This document shows, piece by piece, positions 7,301 through 16,216 of a stretch of 25,793 nucleotides of DNA (its first letter is position 1; every line of letters starts with the position of its first letter). A program made the translations under genes and the position numbers. Under the pieces are notes generated by a model. The model did not search any database and was not told where the DNA came from. It saw nothing but the letters and a program-made list of their open reading frames with translations. This DNA comes from Isotricha intestinalis (taxonomy: Eukaryota > Ciliophora > Litostomatea > Vestibuliferida > Isotrichidae): positions 1 through 25,793 of the forward strand of contig JAJJLU010000637.1 in NCBI GenBank assembly GCA_023807065.1, read 5' to 3'.

Positions 7301-9604
7301 GATCATAAAAATAGAAATGCAATTGAAATTTATGCTGAAAATAAATTTTTTAATTTATTAAGAAATTCTAATGTTGGTGGAATTGTTAGTAAATTATGGT
7401 ATGGTTCTGGACATGAATTTTCTACTTTTAAATTTTTAAGAATGACTAGAATAATTAGAACTAATGTTATGTTTGAAAATTTTAATATTGTTGTTTCTAA
7501 TAATTATTTCCCTTCTGATTCTCTTTTTACTTTCCAATTTAATTCTTATAAACTTAATTGTAGTACAAGATATATTTTTGATAATTTAACTTTTGTTGCA
7601 ATTACTTTTTATTATCAATATATTGTTTATATGATACCTTCTTATAATGGAGAAAATCATTATATTTTAAGTAAACATGAATATATTGCTAATGGATTAT
7701 TAGTTACATATTTTATCAATTTTATTTTTTTAAATTTATATGCTTATAAAACAGGAAGAACTAGAAAATTTGAAAAATTAGAAATAATAAGTATAATAAT
7801 AATGATGATATGTGTTTTTTTATTATTAATAGATTTTCCTACCTTAATTTCAGAAAATCATAACAAAACATTTCAAAATGAACATGAAATGATTGAAGGA
7901 ATAATAGCATCATTATTGTTATTAATGTCTTGGATTAAATTTTTTTGTATTTTAATGGAAACTTCAACTTATGGTCCATTTTTAAGAATAATGATAGGTG
8001 TATTTTCTCATGTTTTTTTTTTTATGTTAATTGTTATTTGTATAACATTTTTATTTGCTCAAATATTTACAATATTTTTCCAACATTCAAATCCAAATTT
8101 CAATTTATTTTACAATGGTTTTATAACATTATTTGGAACAGCATTTGGACAAGTAGAATTTGATGATTTTTCAAATTTAAATGTTTTTGGATATATATGT
8201 TTAATGATGTTTACAACATTATCAAATATAATGTTATTTAATTTAATTGTTGGTATTATTAATAATTTATTTGAAAATGCTACTGAAGTTGCTGATGCTG
8301 AAAGTAGAGCAATGCTTATTTTAACTTATAATAAATTAAGATGGGATGAAAAATATGGTTTATTTATTTTTTTACCTTCTCCTCTTAATTTATTTTCTTT
8401 ACCTTTTAATTTATTTTTACTCTTTTTTGGAGAAAAAATCAGAAATATTGAAATTATTTCCCAAAAATTATGTCAATCATTCTACATTTTTATTCTTGTT
8501 GTTTATTTTCTTTTCCTTTTTATCATTGGAATTATATCTTTTCCTTTCGCTTTAATTAAAAGTTATTATCATATTAGTTTTGATTTTTTTTTAAAAAAAA
8601 TTTATAATGATTCTGGTATTTTACAAAATAAATATTATAAACAATTAATTGTAAGTTATTTTTTTCTTCCTATTCAATTATTATTTTTTTTCTTTGTTGA
8701 TTTATTAAATTTTTGGAAATTATGTTATAAACAAAAAAATCTTTCCTATAATACAAAAGAATATATTTTCTTAACTAAAGATTATATAAGTGAATTAAGA
8801 AAAGTTTTTTGTGAATTGAAATTCAAAGAAAAAAAAAAAGTAGTAACTTTATATGAATTATATGAAAAATTACATTTATTTAAAAAACCTCGAAAAACAA
8901 AAATTTTAGTATCAAATAAAAATTCAGCATCAGAAACTGATAATTCAATAAATAATAATTCAGAAGAAAATAATTTAAGTGAATTAAATTCATCAACAGA
9001 TAATAAGAGAAAAAGTGTTTTTTTTTTATTTAATACAAATAATAAAAATATACTTGATAAAAGATTATTAAAAGAAGCTTTAAAAAATAATTTTAGAATA
9101 TTATTAGATAAATTAGTTGATACAGAAGGATTTATAGATTTAGAAAGAGCTTTAATAATTCTTCCTTATAAAGTAATTTATTCAGAAAATTTTTTAAAAT
9201 CTTTAAAATATTTAAATGTGAAAGTGATAATAAGAGGAATTAGGAAATTTTTATTTAAAATAGAAGGTAATAATTCAAAATATGCATTTAAAAAAATGCA
9301 ATTATTAATATATAAAATAATGTTAAAATTTAATTTAATGTATTATTATTTATCAGATGAGACTATAATGAAAATAAAAGAAATTTCAAAAAATGTTAAT
9401 TCTCATCCTCAATTTGGAAAAAATGGAATTATAAGTCAAATGTTTGAAAAAAGAGATGATGAAAGTGAATATGATGATGAAGGAGAAGGAATCAATTCTT
9501 TTGAAAGATATTCTCATAAAAAATATATTAGTCCTTTTGAAACTAAATTTTCTGGAAATTTAAGTAATAATAGTAATCAATCTAATAGTAAAGATTCTAA
9601 ATGA
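4349..9604 (+). CDS. Giant TRP-like cation channel
   Basis: A 1,751-residue membrane protein. Residues 1-870 are largely helical, with a basic, low-complexity Ser/Asn/Lys stretch around 580-820 (including the acidic SESESEESSISESEE). Residues about 870-1060 form a conserved-looking helical block leading into the membrane (RNAIEIYAENKFFNLL, then GIVSKLWYG). Six membrane segments follow at about 1072-1098, 1113-1133, 1144-1167, 1181-1202, 1211-1244 and 1281-1306. A re-entrant pore stretch FYNGFITLFGTAFGQVEF lies at about 1254-1271, before the last. S6 (SNIMLFNLIVGIINNLFENA) is the TRP/polycystin type, and the fourth segment lacks the regular Arg ladder, so a voltage sensor is unlikely. Further hydrophobic segments occur at about 1334-1363, 1374-1407 and 1432-1456. 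Likely a calcium-permeable ion-transport-domain channel; exact subfamily and gating are unknown. Stop is TGA, the only TGA stop among the large genes. Confidence 0.85.
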   Translation: MIDPFISPKKKKSSSILHYIKFPIQSLKGSINSIKERESLEYISNNPILSGFNVPKNINNLSEIESLSENISILNSFFFSNYHDREKIENFKKKYQYYLNGSYLDVLLVMKEFPEYSILDFINLNIEFNLNDLSEQKKREQKLMIITRNNIILKLLVIATDIHFKELEGEINFSKIENENENKKKSKKKNFDNNEEELLFGDLSFLQNTIEQFKSLIVENDNILNIEYDVEFLFLALLGYKEKARIIKQKHNDYFKNFISECDIIDGFNFDEFLSVTVEKKTFSSLTLSEILIFRKILNNSARRKFYFGFEFIMKNIEFCFILSEGRIWKNLGKKLTEEQVYNLWGIYEENLSELKNVDLKETIGYEYKNKINSLKGEKKLYQFFKDNNRGKFMDNNNTNPTEKEANYNLIMGRLNHNLEKLIGEINLYFVTSLKDLLLIFFKCNLKELVMFFFDQYKTDRKSLYIPLEIYEITLEYDEDIAIDIMGRALNINNVKASYMGICLIKRYFKLARELLKYRKCKDYLNSPPPDTDEYIGIMSKLQVNSKFKDIDEITFKHPKDEIKIFEFLKKVSSINSNDETVSEGTTTLNNIEEDSLSTNTKIENFRKLNKNSTFNRIKKNTIMEKENSLIKIPNKNLPSNISDYIFGISSISKKRKNYKYHRGSISYQIKFPLYNDSSEMNFLDSQNENFPSFNKNKVNDSFLENPKQKESDISKKISLIKVKTNKNSKKRNSIISPKKQASSNNNLLIVNKARERRKSFFIPPPKENSTPTGKLSIISNHVEEEDKNSNYNKTNIFIESESEESSISESEEKKRNIEEKKIILNDEISIQTNLINEKKEMKSDKINKRKNIEKNILKKFKKGKIKINVQLVLIDELRKGEFACDALCLLSSIEEGSLNLNYSPKIFSYILVFTSHEETITKCREPLLFIALAAEFLLKIGNLNKKILFKAQAVAEEILELGEKIQTSIQDEDMLNFYLKEQYDHKNRNAIEIYAENKFFNLLRNSNVGGIVSKLWYGSGHEFSTFKFLRMTRIIRTNVMFENFNIVVSNNYFPSDSLFTFQFNSYKLNCSTRYIFDNLTFVAITFYYQYIVYMIPSYNGENHYILSKHEYIANGLLVTYFINFIFLNLYAYKTGRTRKFEKLEIISIIIMMICVFLLLIDFPTLISENHNKTFQNEHEMIEGIIASLLLLMSWIKFFCILMETSTYGPFLRIMIGVFSHVFFFMLIVICITFLFAQIFTIFFQHSNPNFNLFYNGFITLFGTAFGQVEFDDFSNLNVFGYICLMMFTTLSNIMLFNLIVGIINNLFENATEVADAESRAMLILTYNKLRWDEKYGLFIFLPSPLNLFSLPFNLFLLFFGEKIRNIEIISQKLCQSFYIFILVVYFLFLFIIGIISFPFALIKSYYHISFDFFLKKIYNDSGILQNKYYKQLIVSYFFLPIQLLFFFFVDLLNFWKLCYKQKNLSYNTKEYIFLTKDYISELRKVFCELKFKEKKKVVTLYELYEKLHLFKKPRKTKILVSNKNSASETDNSINNNSEENNLSELNSSTDNKRKSVFFLFNTNNKNILDKRLLKEALKNNFRILLDKLVDTEGFIDLERALIILPYKVIYSENFLKSLKYLNVKVIIRGIRKFLFKIEGNNSKYAFKKMQLLIYKIMLKFNLMYYYLSDETIMKIKEISKNVNSHPQFGKNGIISQMFEKRDDESEYDDEGEGINSFERYSHKKYISPFETKFSGNLSNNSNQSNSKDSK

Positions 9605-9925
9605 TATTTTTTTCTATATATATTAATTTATCATATTTTAATCCATGATTTGGTTTTTTTATATATATAATATATATTGATTGTTGTGTATATTTATTAA
9701 ATTTAATTTATAATGTTTTTTATAAAAAAATTTTCTTTGGTGCTTTTAAATTTTTATGATACATTTCAACATTTAAAATTATGAAAATATATTAATGCTA
9801 ATTTATAATATATTATTAACAAAAATAATTTAAATTATTTTATTAAATAACATTTTTCTAAATTAATTTTATCCTTTTAAAAAAGTTAAAAATAATTAAA
9901 CTAAAATTAAAAAAAAGTTAGAAAT
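9605..9925. other. Convergent 3' intergenic region
   Basis: About 320 bases between the ends of two convergent genes (channel on plus, coiled coil on minus). It is nearly pure A/T and includes TATATATATAATATATATT near 9660-9680. Both polyadenylation regions must fall here. I see no gene, repeat family or RNA. Confidence 0.6.
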
Positions 9926-11929
9926 TTAATTATTATTTCTCAATAGATTTTCATAATTTTTAATTTTTTGTTCAATAACATCTTTTAATTTATCAATTTT
10001 AACTTTTTCAGCAATTCTTTCTTTTTGATTATTATTTTCTATCATTATTTTTTCATTGTCATTTTTAGCATTTTCATATCTTTGAATTCTTTCATTTTCT
10101 TTAATTTTATTTTCTTGAATTAAATCATTTAATTGTCTTTGTAATTTATTTTTATATTCTTCGATTTTTTTTTGGATAATTTTTTCATTATTTTTTTTTT
10201 GATTTTCTTCATTTAAAATTTTTTTTTTTTGATCAATCATACTTTTAATTTTAATATATAACTCTTCATCATCAGGAAATAGTTCTTTTATTATTTGAGG
10301 TTCAATTTCTTTATTTTGTTTCATTAATTTATCAAATTTATTTATTACATTTTGTTTTTCTTTTTGTATTTTTTCTGATATTTCTTGTCTTTTTTCTTCC
10401 ATTTTTAATTTTTGTTTTTGATAATTTTCTTGTCTTTTTTCTTTTTCTTTTAATTCATTTAATCTTTTTTTATTTTTATATATTTGTTGATTATTTAATC
10501 TTTCTAATAATTTATCTTTCTCATATTTTTTCACTTTTGCTTCTTCTTGTTTTTTTAAATATTCATAATCATTATATTTTTTTCTTTTTTTTAATCTAAT
10601 ATCTATTTCATCCATTTTTTCTAAAATTTGACTTTTTCTTTTTTTTTCTTCTATTTCTAAATTATTTCTATTTTCTAAAGCTGTTAAATACCTTGTATCT
10701 ATATCTTTTAATTTTCTTCTACTTAATAAATCTTTTGATTTTGCTCTTTTTAATTTTTCTTCATCCAATTTTATTTGTCTTTCAAAATATAATTTATTTT
10801 TATTTTGATGTTCCTTATATTGTGTTAATAAAGTTATTTGTATTTGTTCTTTTTTTTGATCATTTAGTTTTTTTTTTTCTTTCTTTTCTTTCTCTCTTTT
10901 TTTATAAAATTTTTCCATTGTTAAATTGAAATTTTTTTCTTTTTCTTCTAATTTATTTTTTGTATCTTCTTTTATTTTTTCTTCTCTTTCTTTATTTTCT
11001 TCTAATCTTTTTTCAAATTCTAATTGTTTTTCTTGTATTTGTTTTTTTTTTTCTTCATTTAATTTATTTTTCTCTTTCAAACGTTGTTTTTCATATTCTT
11101 CTCTTTCCATTTCTTTTTTTTTTATTTCTTCATCTCTTTTTTTTAAATTTTCTTCCATTTTTTTTTTCCTTTCTTCTAATTTCTTTAAATCTTCTTCATT
11201 TTTTTTTTCTTTTTCTTTTTGTTTTTTTTTTTCTAAAATTTTCATTTCTTTTAATTTTTTTTTTTCTTGTTCTTCTTTAAATTTAATTAAATCTTCTTTT
11301 TCTTTGATTTTTCTATTTAATTCTTCTTGAACTCTTCTTTCTTTTTCTTCTTTTTCTTTTTGTTCTTTTTTTCTTTTTTTTTTTAAAGCTTTTGCAGCTT
11401 CTTTTTCTCTTTCTTTTTTTTCTTTTTCTTTATCATTTTGAATTTTTAAATCAATTTCTTTTTTTAATTGAGATTCAATTAATTGTTGAATATCATTTTT
11501 TTGTTTATTTCTTATTTTTTCAATTTCTGCTTTTTGTTCTTTAAGTAATTTTTCCATTTTTGGATCTAATTTATTTTTTCTTTGACTTTTTTCTTCATTA
11601 ATATTTTCATTTCCATTTTCTTCTTCTTCAATTATTTTATATCTTTGTTCTTTTACTTCTTCTAATGTTTTTTTTCTAAAATTTTCTAAAGAGTCATAAC
11701 GATATTTTTGAAGCTTTTTTGGAAGTTCTTTAATATCTTTGTTTTCTTCTTTAAATTGTTCAAATGATTTTTTATATAAATCATCATGAACTATTCCTAA
11801 TGATGATATTGCTTCTACTGAACGAGGACTTTTTATTCTATTTTTTTTTGATGAAAAATCACAGTTTTCTATATTTGTTAATTCTTCATCTTCTTTATTT
11901 TGTTCTTCTCTTTTTTCTTCAGTTTCCAT
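9926..11929 (-). CDS. Highly charged coiled-coil protein, protist family
   Basis: The first ATG is at 11927-11929, giving 667 residues starting METEEKREE; the five codons upstream open with TTG and are not needed. Shortly after the start comes SPRSVEAISSLGIVHDDLY, followed by YRYDSLENFRKKTLEEVKEQR. To my knowledge the pattern [ST]PRS-x-EA-x(3-4)-G-I-x-x-x-[ED]-L, then an R-[YF]-D-x-[IL]-E block, recurs at the N termini of long coiled-coil proteins in ciliates and other protists, whose function is mostly unassigned. The rest is Lys/Glu/Arg/Gln-rich helix of the trichohyalin type, almost certainly one long alpha-helical rod. No membrane or catalytic region. A cytoskeletal or axoneme/basal-body role is plausible by type and neighbourhood but is not shown. 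The Phe/Leu-rich open frames on the opposite strand are its complement, not genes. Confidence 0.8.
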   Translation of the reverse strand: METEEKREEQNKEDEELTNIENCDFSSKKNRIKSPRSVEAISSLGIVHDDLYKKSFEQFKEENKDIKELPKKLQKYRYDSLENFRKKTLEEVKEQRYKIIEEEENGNENINEEKSQRKNKLDPKMEKLLKEQKAEIEKIRNKQKNDIQQLIESQLKKEIDLKIQNDKEKEKKEREKEAAKALKKKRKKEQKEKEEKERRVQEELNRKIKEKEDLIKFKEEQEKKKLKEMKILEKKKQKEKEKKNEEDLKKLEERKKKMEENLKKRDEEIKKKEMEREEYEKQRLKEKNKLNEEKKKQIQEKQLEFEKRLEENKEREEKIKEDTKNKLEEKEKNFNLTMEKFYKKREKEKKEKKKLNDQKKEQIQITLLTQYKEHQNKNKLYFERQIKLDEEKLKRAKSKDLLSRRKLKDIDTRYLTALENRNNLEIEEKKRKSQILEKMDEIDIRLKKRKKYNDYEYLKKQEEAKVKKYEKDKLLERLNNQQIYKNKKRLNELKEKEKRQENYQKQKLKMEEKRQEISEKIQKEKQNVINKFDKLMKQNKEIEPQIIKELFPDDEELYIKIKSMIDQKKKILNEENQKKNNEKIIQKKIEEYKNKLQRQLNDLIQENKIKENERIQRYENAKNDNEKIMIENNNQKERIAEKVKIDKLKDVIEQKIKNYENLLRNNN

Positions 11930-12621
11930 TTTTTTAATTGACAAAAATTAATTTCTAATTTCTTTATTTTTCAATTATATTCTCATTATATAAATAATAA
12001 TGACATTTCTAAATGTAATATTTAGATAAAATCATTTCATTGAAAAAATATCATTATTAGATGGAGAAGAAAAAAAAGAAGAAGTAAGATTTCAATCGAA
12101 GATTCTATAAAATTTTCTTTTTCAAAAAGAAAGTCAAGACCTTTATTTTTTAAGGTGAAGATAAATTATAAAATCATTTTTCGACAAGAATTAATGCTTT
12201 TGGTAATGAAATGAAAAAAAGGAAATAAAGATTATAAAGTTAATTTTATTATTCAATTTTCAAAAAAATTTGATGAAGTTATTTTAATTGGAAGTTCTTA
12301 GAAAAACTTTTTATTTCTAATTTTAATGATGAATAAAAGTTCTTCTTGTTTTATTTTTAAAAAAACATAGAGAAAGATTTTTTTAATTTGATAATAAAAA
12401 TAGTTTTTGATTTTAATTTCTGGAAATTTATTTTATTGTTTTTGTTTTATGAAATTTTTGTGAGTATTAAGAAAAAAAAATTTTAATTTTTAAAAGATTT
12501 TTTTATCATTCATTAAATTTCAACCAATGTTATTAAATATTAAAAGGAAATTCAAATTAAAAAAAAATATAAAAATTAGTTAAATATATTTGAGATTAAA
12601 TGGGAACAATTTCCTGTTATT
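11930..12621. other. Intergenic region with decayed coding-like stretch
   Basis: Nearly 700 bases separate two minus-strand genes. The first 60 and last 150 bases are plain A/T-rich. Between about 12050 and 12360 on the plus strand there are open stretches in more than one frame, interrupted by TAG and TAA. One reads DYKVNFIIQFSKKFDEVILI then GSS before a stop near 12300. That alternating hydrophobic pattern resembles a beta-sandwich domain (starch-binding CBM20 modules have a comparable first half), but the match is short and weak. Probably a gene remnant; identity unknown. Confidence 0.35.
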
Positions 12622-15600
12622 TTATATAGAATTTTGGTTAGAATATTCATTTAAAAATTGGAAATTTTTTAAATTAGAAGAAATTTTTTTCTTTAACAAA
12701 AATAAAGAAATAGAGTCATCTAAAATATTATTTTCTTTATCATATCCACACATAATAATACTTAAAAATTCCAAAAATTTTTTTTTTAGAATTTTTTCAT
12801 TTCCTTGATTATTTTCATTTTCATTATTAAATTGGTCAAAAAATAAATTATTACAGCATTGAATAAAAACATCTTTATTTAAAAATCTATCATTTTCAAT
12901 AAAATTACTGTTTCTAAATCCAAAATATTCAAAAATATTTAGATACAATTTTTTATCGATAAATTTTTGAATGAAAAGTAAATTATATTCAAAAAATAAA
13001 GTTCTATGAAAAATATTATTTAAATCAGTAAAAATAGAAGTTTCATAAAATAAAGAATATTTAGGATCAACCCATCCAATATCCCAATAAAGACCATCAC
13101 TTATTTCATTATCATATGAAATTTTCCTTAGTGAATATTTATATTCTTCTTTTTCTTCTTTTCTATAAAATTTCGGTAAATTTATTGTAAATGCATATCT
13201 TGATGTATATATTATACATGAACAACATAATTTCCTTAAATTTGTTATTATGTCATCTATTGTTAATTTTGATTCTTCTTCTTCTTTCTTTTTTAAATTT
13301 TCAGAATTTATTTTTAATCCTAATCTTATTATTTCCTCATATTTTGTTTCTTCATCAAATTCTTCATCTTTTCCGTTTTGAATTATTTTTCTTTTTTTAT
13401 TATTTTCTTCTTCTACTTCTTCTTCTACTTTTTTATTTTCTTCATTTTCCTCTTCTTCTTCTTCTTCCTTATAATTTTTCTCGTTTTTTATATATGAAAA
13501 ATATGAAAGGAAATATCCTTTTTCTTTTTGGAAATCTTTATTTATTATTTTATTGTTTTTTGCATCATCATTTTGAGCTTCTAATTCAAAAATTTTAGAA
13601 TTTGTGTTCATATATGATAAGAATAATATTTTATTACATTCACTTAATAAACTTTGTTTTACTAAAACAAAATTCATATTAAATGTATAAAATTCATTAT
13701 TTACTATTTCTAAAGTATCATTTCTTGAAAAATATCTTTCTGCTGGAAAGTAACCAAATTTATTTATTATAATTGTTAAATTATTATCATCTTTGCCTAT
13801 TAAATAACTGAAATTACCTTTTTTATTACTTAAACCTTCTACTAATAAAGTATCTGGATTTTCAAAAATTTTTATTTCTGCATTGCAAATAGGAATAATA
13901 TCTATGTTTTCTTTATTTTCATTATTGTTTTCATTTTTATCTTGATTTTCATTTTTATCCTTATTTTCATTGTTTTCATTACTATTATTAATTTCATTAT
14001 TTTTAGTATCATTATTCTTTTGAGAAGTGTCTTGAGTTTCATCAAAATCATTTTCAACTAATTCACAAATTTCTAAATTTAAATGACAAGGTTTTTGATA
14101 AAACAATTTTTCTACTAATTCATTATATCCTTGAATCAAAGTAATTTTTTTAGTTTTTTTTTCACAATCTTTATTATAAATTTCCAATTTATATTCTCCA
14201 GGTTCAGTTTTAAATTTATAATATCCTTCATTATTTAAAGGAATAATAGATTTAATACTAGGATTATTAATATCAGTTAAAGTGATTTTTGCAGTTTTAA
14301 TAGGATTTTTATCATCAATTTCTAAATATAAATAAATAACTAATATAGATTTAACTTGATGAAATAAACCAATATGTTTAACATATTCATTATTATTAGG
14401 TAAAGAATCAAATTTTAGTAATGTTAAACTCGGTAAAAAATTTGCATTTTCTTTTGTTTCTATTAAATATGTATCGTATTTTAAATCTGGAAATGGAACA
14501 TTAACACTTATACTTCTTATATCTTTTTTTTCTTCTTCATTTTTATTTTCATTATCTAAATTTTCTACTTTACTTATTTTATCACCTATAAATGTTCCTC
14601 TTTTATCATTTGGATCTTTATTTTTATTTTCTGTAAATTTTTTCAATATATTTTTTTTTCTGAAACGACTAAAATTTCGATTTAAATTATTTCTATAAAA
14701 ATTTTGTAAAGTTAAACTTCTATTTATTTCAAAATTTAAAGGAGTACTTTTTTCTAAAAATCTTTGAGTTTTTAAATTTTCAAGTCTAAATCTTGGATTA
14801 AGCATATTTAAAATTTCATAGTTAACTTCATCAGAAACATCTTTAATAATATTAGATTTAAATAAATAAATAGTGACATGAATATCATTCATTTTATTAA
14901 TATCAACATAATTTTCTTTATCAAATAAAACAATATTTAATGTAAATTTAGGTAAAGAACTAGCAATTCTTTTTAAAACATTTGTTATTTGAGGAAAAGA
15001 TTTTTTTTTTAATTTAGAATGAATAATTGTTTCTGGTTCTTTTTTTATTCCATTTTCATCAACAAAAAACATTATAATCTCAAATGCACCAATTTTACAT
15101 TGTTTAAATTTATCATTTATTTTTTTATTATTTAAATGATTTCCCTTTACATCAATTATTGGAAATTCTAATTTTTGATGTTTTAAAATATCAACATCAA
15201 TTGGTTTTAAAATAACTTGAATGAAAGGAAATCTTTCTTGAATAATTTTTTGATAATTAATTGCAATATTTTTAAAAGTTTCTTCTTTATGTTGTGTAAT
15301 TTCAGAATGTAAATCACATTGAGAACAATATTCAATTGTAATAATATATTTTCCAGTTTTAGATTTATTATATTTTAATTCTTCATTTTCATTATTTTCT
15401 TTTTTCGATGAATTTTCTATGTCCTCTAATTCTTTCACATTATTTTTTTCATAAAAATGTTCTAATCCAATTTCTGTTTCATTATATCTTCTTTTTACTT
15501 GATATGTACCATTTGGATACCATACTCTTCTTTCTATATCATTTCTTTTATTATTTGATATTGGTCTGTAGTAATTGTCTAAGAAACGAGTTATTTTAAA

Positions 15601-15705
15601 TCTTTCTTTTCTTAATCTTTGACGAGTTTCTTCATTTTTCCCTATAAAATATGTTTTTCTATTCTCTTCTCCTAATTTTTCGTATTTGGTTTTTAATTTG
15701 TACAT
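12622..15705 (-). CDS. CxxC (SelW/Rdx-like) plus beta-sandwich protein
   Basis: A 1,027-residue soluble protein that I cannot name. Residues 1-100 are basic and include RRVWYPNGTYQVKRRYNE. At about 118-170 is GKYIITIEYCSQCDLHSEIT, with a CxxC at 127-130, then a helix and FPFIQVILKPI. The beta strand, CxxC and helix order is that of thioredoxin-like SelW/Rdx proteins. Residues about 205-300 look like a second alpha/beta unit. Residues about 450-526 and 601-656 read as two beta-sandwich modules of the carboxypeptidase regulatory-like type (EGYYKFKTEPGEYKLEIYNK; NAEIKIF, then KKGNFSYLIG and INKFGYFPAE). They are separated by an Asn/Lys/Glu linker, and a nearly pure Glu/Lys stretch follows at about 740-790. 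The C-terminal 170 residues are aromatic-rich and helical. No signal peptide or membrane segment is seen. Start ATG, stop TAA, no intron. Ciliary or cytoplasmic structural role is a guess. Confidence 0.72.
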   Translation of the reverse strand: MYKLKTKYEKLGEENRKTYFIGKNEETRQRLRKERFKITRFLDNYYRPISNNKRNDIERRVWYPNGTYQVKRRYNETEIGLEHFYEKNNVKELEDIENSSKKENNENEELKYNKSKTGKYIITIEYCSQCDLHSEITQHKEETFKNIAINYQKIIQERFPFIQVILKPIDVDILKHQKLEFPIIDVKGNHLNNKKINDKFKQCKIGAFEIIMFFVDENGIKKEPETIIHSKLKKKSFPQITNVLKRIASSLPKFTLNIVLFDKENYVDINKMNDIHVTIYLFKSNIIKDVSDEVNYEILNMLNPRFRLENLKTQRFLEKSTPLNFEINRSLTLQNFYRNNLNRNFSRFRKKNILKKFTENKNKDPNDKRGTFIGDKISKVENLDNENKNEEEKKDIRSISVNVPFPDLKYDTYLIETKENANFLPSLTLLKFDSLPNNNEYVKHIGLFHQVKSILVIYLYLEIDDKNPIKTAKITLTDINNPSIKSIIPLNNEGYYKFKTEPGEYKLEIYNKDCEKKTKKITLIQGYNELVEKLFYQKPCHLNLEICELVENDFDETQDTSQKNNDTKNNEINNSNENNENKDKNENQDKNENNNENKENIDIIPICNAEIKIFENPDTLLVEGLSNKKGNFSYLIGKDDNNLTIIINKFGYFPAERYFSRNDTLEIVNNEFYTFNMNFVLVKQSLLSECNKILFLSYMNTNSKIFELEAQNDDAKNNKIINKDFQKEKGYFLSYFSYIKNEKNYKEEEEEEENEENKKVEEEVEEENNKKRKIIQNGKDEEFDEETKYEEIIRLGLKINSENLKKKEEEESKLTIDDIITNLRKLCCSCIIYTSRYAFTINLPKFYRKEEKEEYKYSLRKISYDNEISDGLYWDIGWVDPKYSLFYETSIFTDLNNIFHRTLFFEYNLLFIQKFIDKKLYLNIFEYFGFRNSNFIENDRFLNKDVFIQCCNNLFFDQFNNENENNQGNEKILKKKFLEFLSIIMCGYDKENNILDDSISLFLLKKKISSNLKNFQFLNEYSNQNSI

Positions 15706-16216
15706 TTTTTTTTTAATTTTTTTTATATGTATTTTTTATATTTTCTCATTCATTGGTGTAAAATATATTTTTTTTATTAATTTTATAATTATAAAATTTT
15801 AAATGTTTGGGATTTTTGTATATAAAATATAAAAAAATAGCAGTCTACATTATAAATAGATTTATTATTTTCAAAATAAACCTCAAAAACTGGGTCGTTA
15901 TTTTTTAAAGAAATTCAGTTCTTCAATCTAAGGTTTTTTTCCAAATATATAGCTTTTAAATTTCTAAAAAATTTGTAAAATTTTTTATTTCTCTTTATTT
16001 ATTATGACTATATTAATTTCTTCAAAGACTTTATAGCTTACTAAATGATAATATACTATTATGGTAAAAATCAAAAATGATATCTCTAATTATATATTTA
16101 ATTAATTTATTATTTACTTAAATAAAATAAAAAGTTAATTTTTTTAAAATATAAATTAAATTGATTTATATATAACTATAAAAAAACTAAATTTAAAAAT
16201 ATTTTTACATAAATCA
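15706..16216. promoter_or_regulatory. Intergenic spacer between two minus-strand genes
   Basis: About 510 bases that must contain the promoter of the CxxC protein (right after its start at 15705) and the 3' end of the PAS membrane protein gene. It is mostly A/T runs; a slightly less AT-rich piece lies around 15840-15960. No reading frame, RNA or repeat is supported. Confidence 0.5.

Noticed and set aside
7945..8555. Short hydrophobic plus-strand frames inside the channel gene
   Set aside because: Shifted frames over membrane-segment codons of an intact large gene.
10693..11330. Overlapping plus-strand frames rich in Phe, Leu and Ser opposite the coiled-coil gene
   Set aside because: They are the complement of Lys/Glu codon runs (TTT, TTC, CTT); no independent start context or family pattern.
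11930..11944. Extended start of the coiled-coil gene at a TTG codon
   Set aside because: Eukaryotic initiation at ATG five codons downstream is far more likely and the extra residues add nothing conserved.
13191..13598. A 135-codon Leu/Phe-rich plus-strand frame resembling a membrane protein
   Set aside because: It lies wholly opposite the Glu/Lys-rich part of the 1,027-residue protein and has the same complement artefact.
13900..14000. Repeated ATTTTCATT-type units that look like a minisatellite
   Set aside because: They encode the Asn/Glu/Lys linker (NENKDKNENQDKNENN) of the 1,027-residue protein; low-complexity coding, not a separate repeat element.
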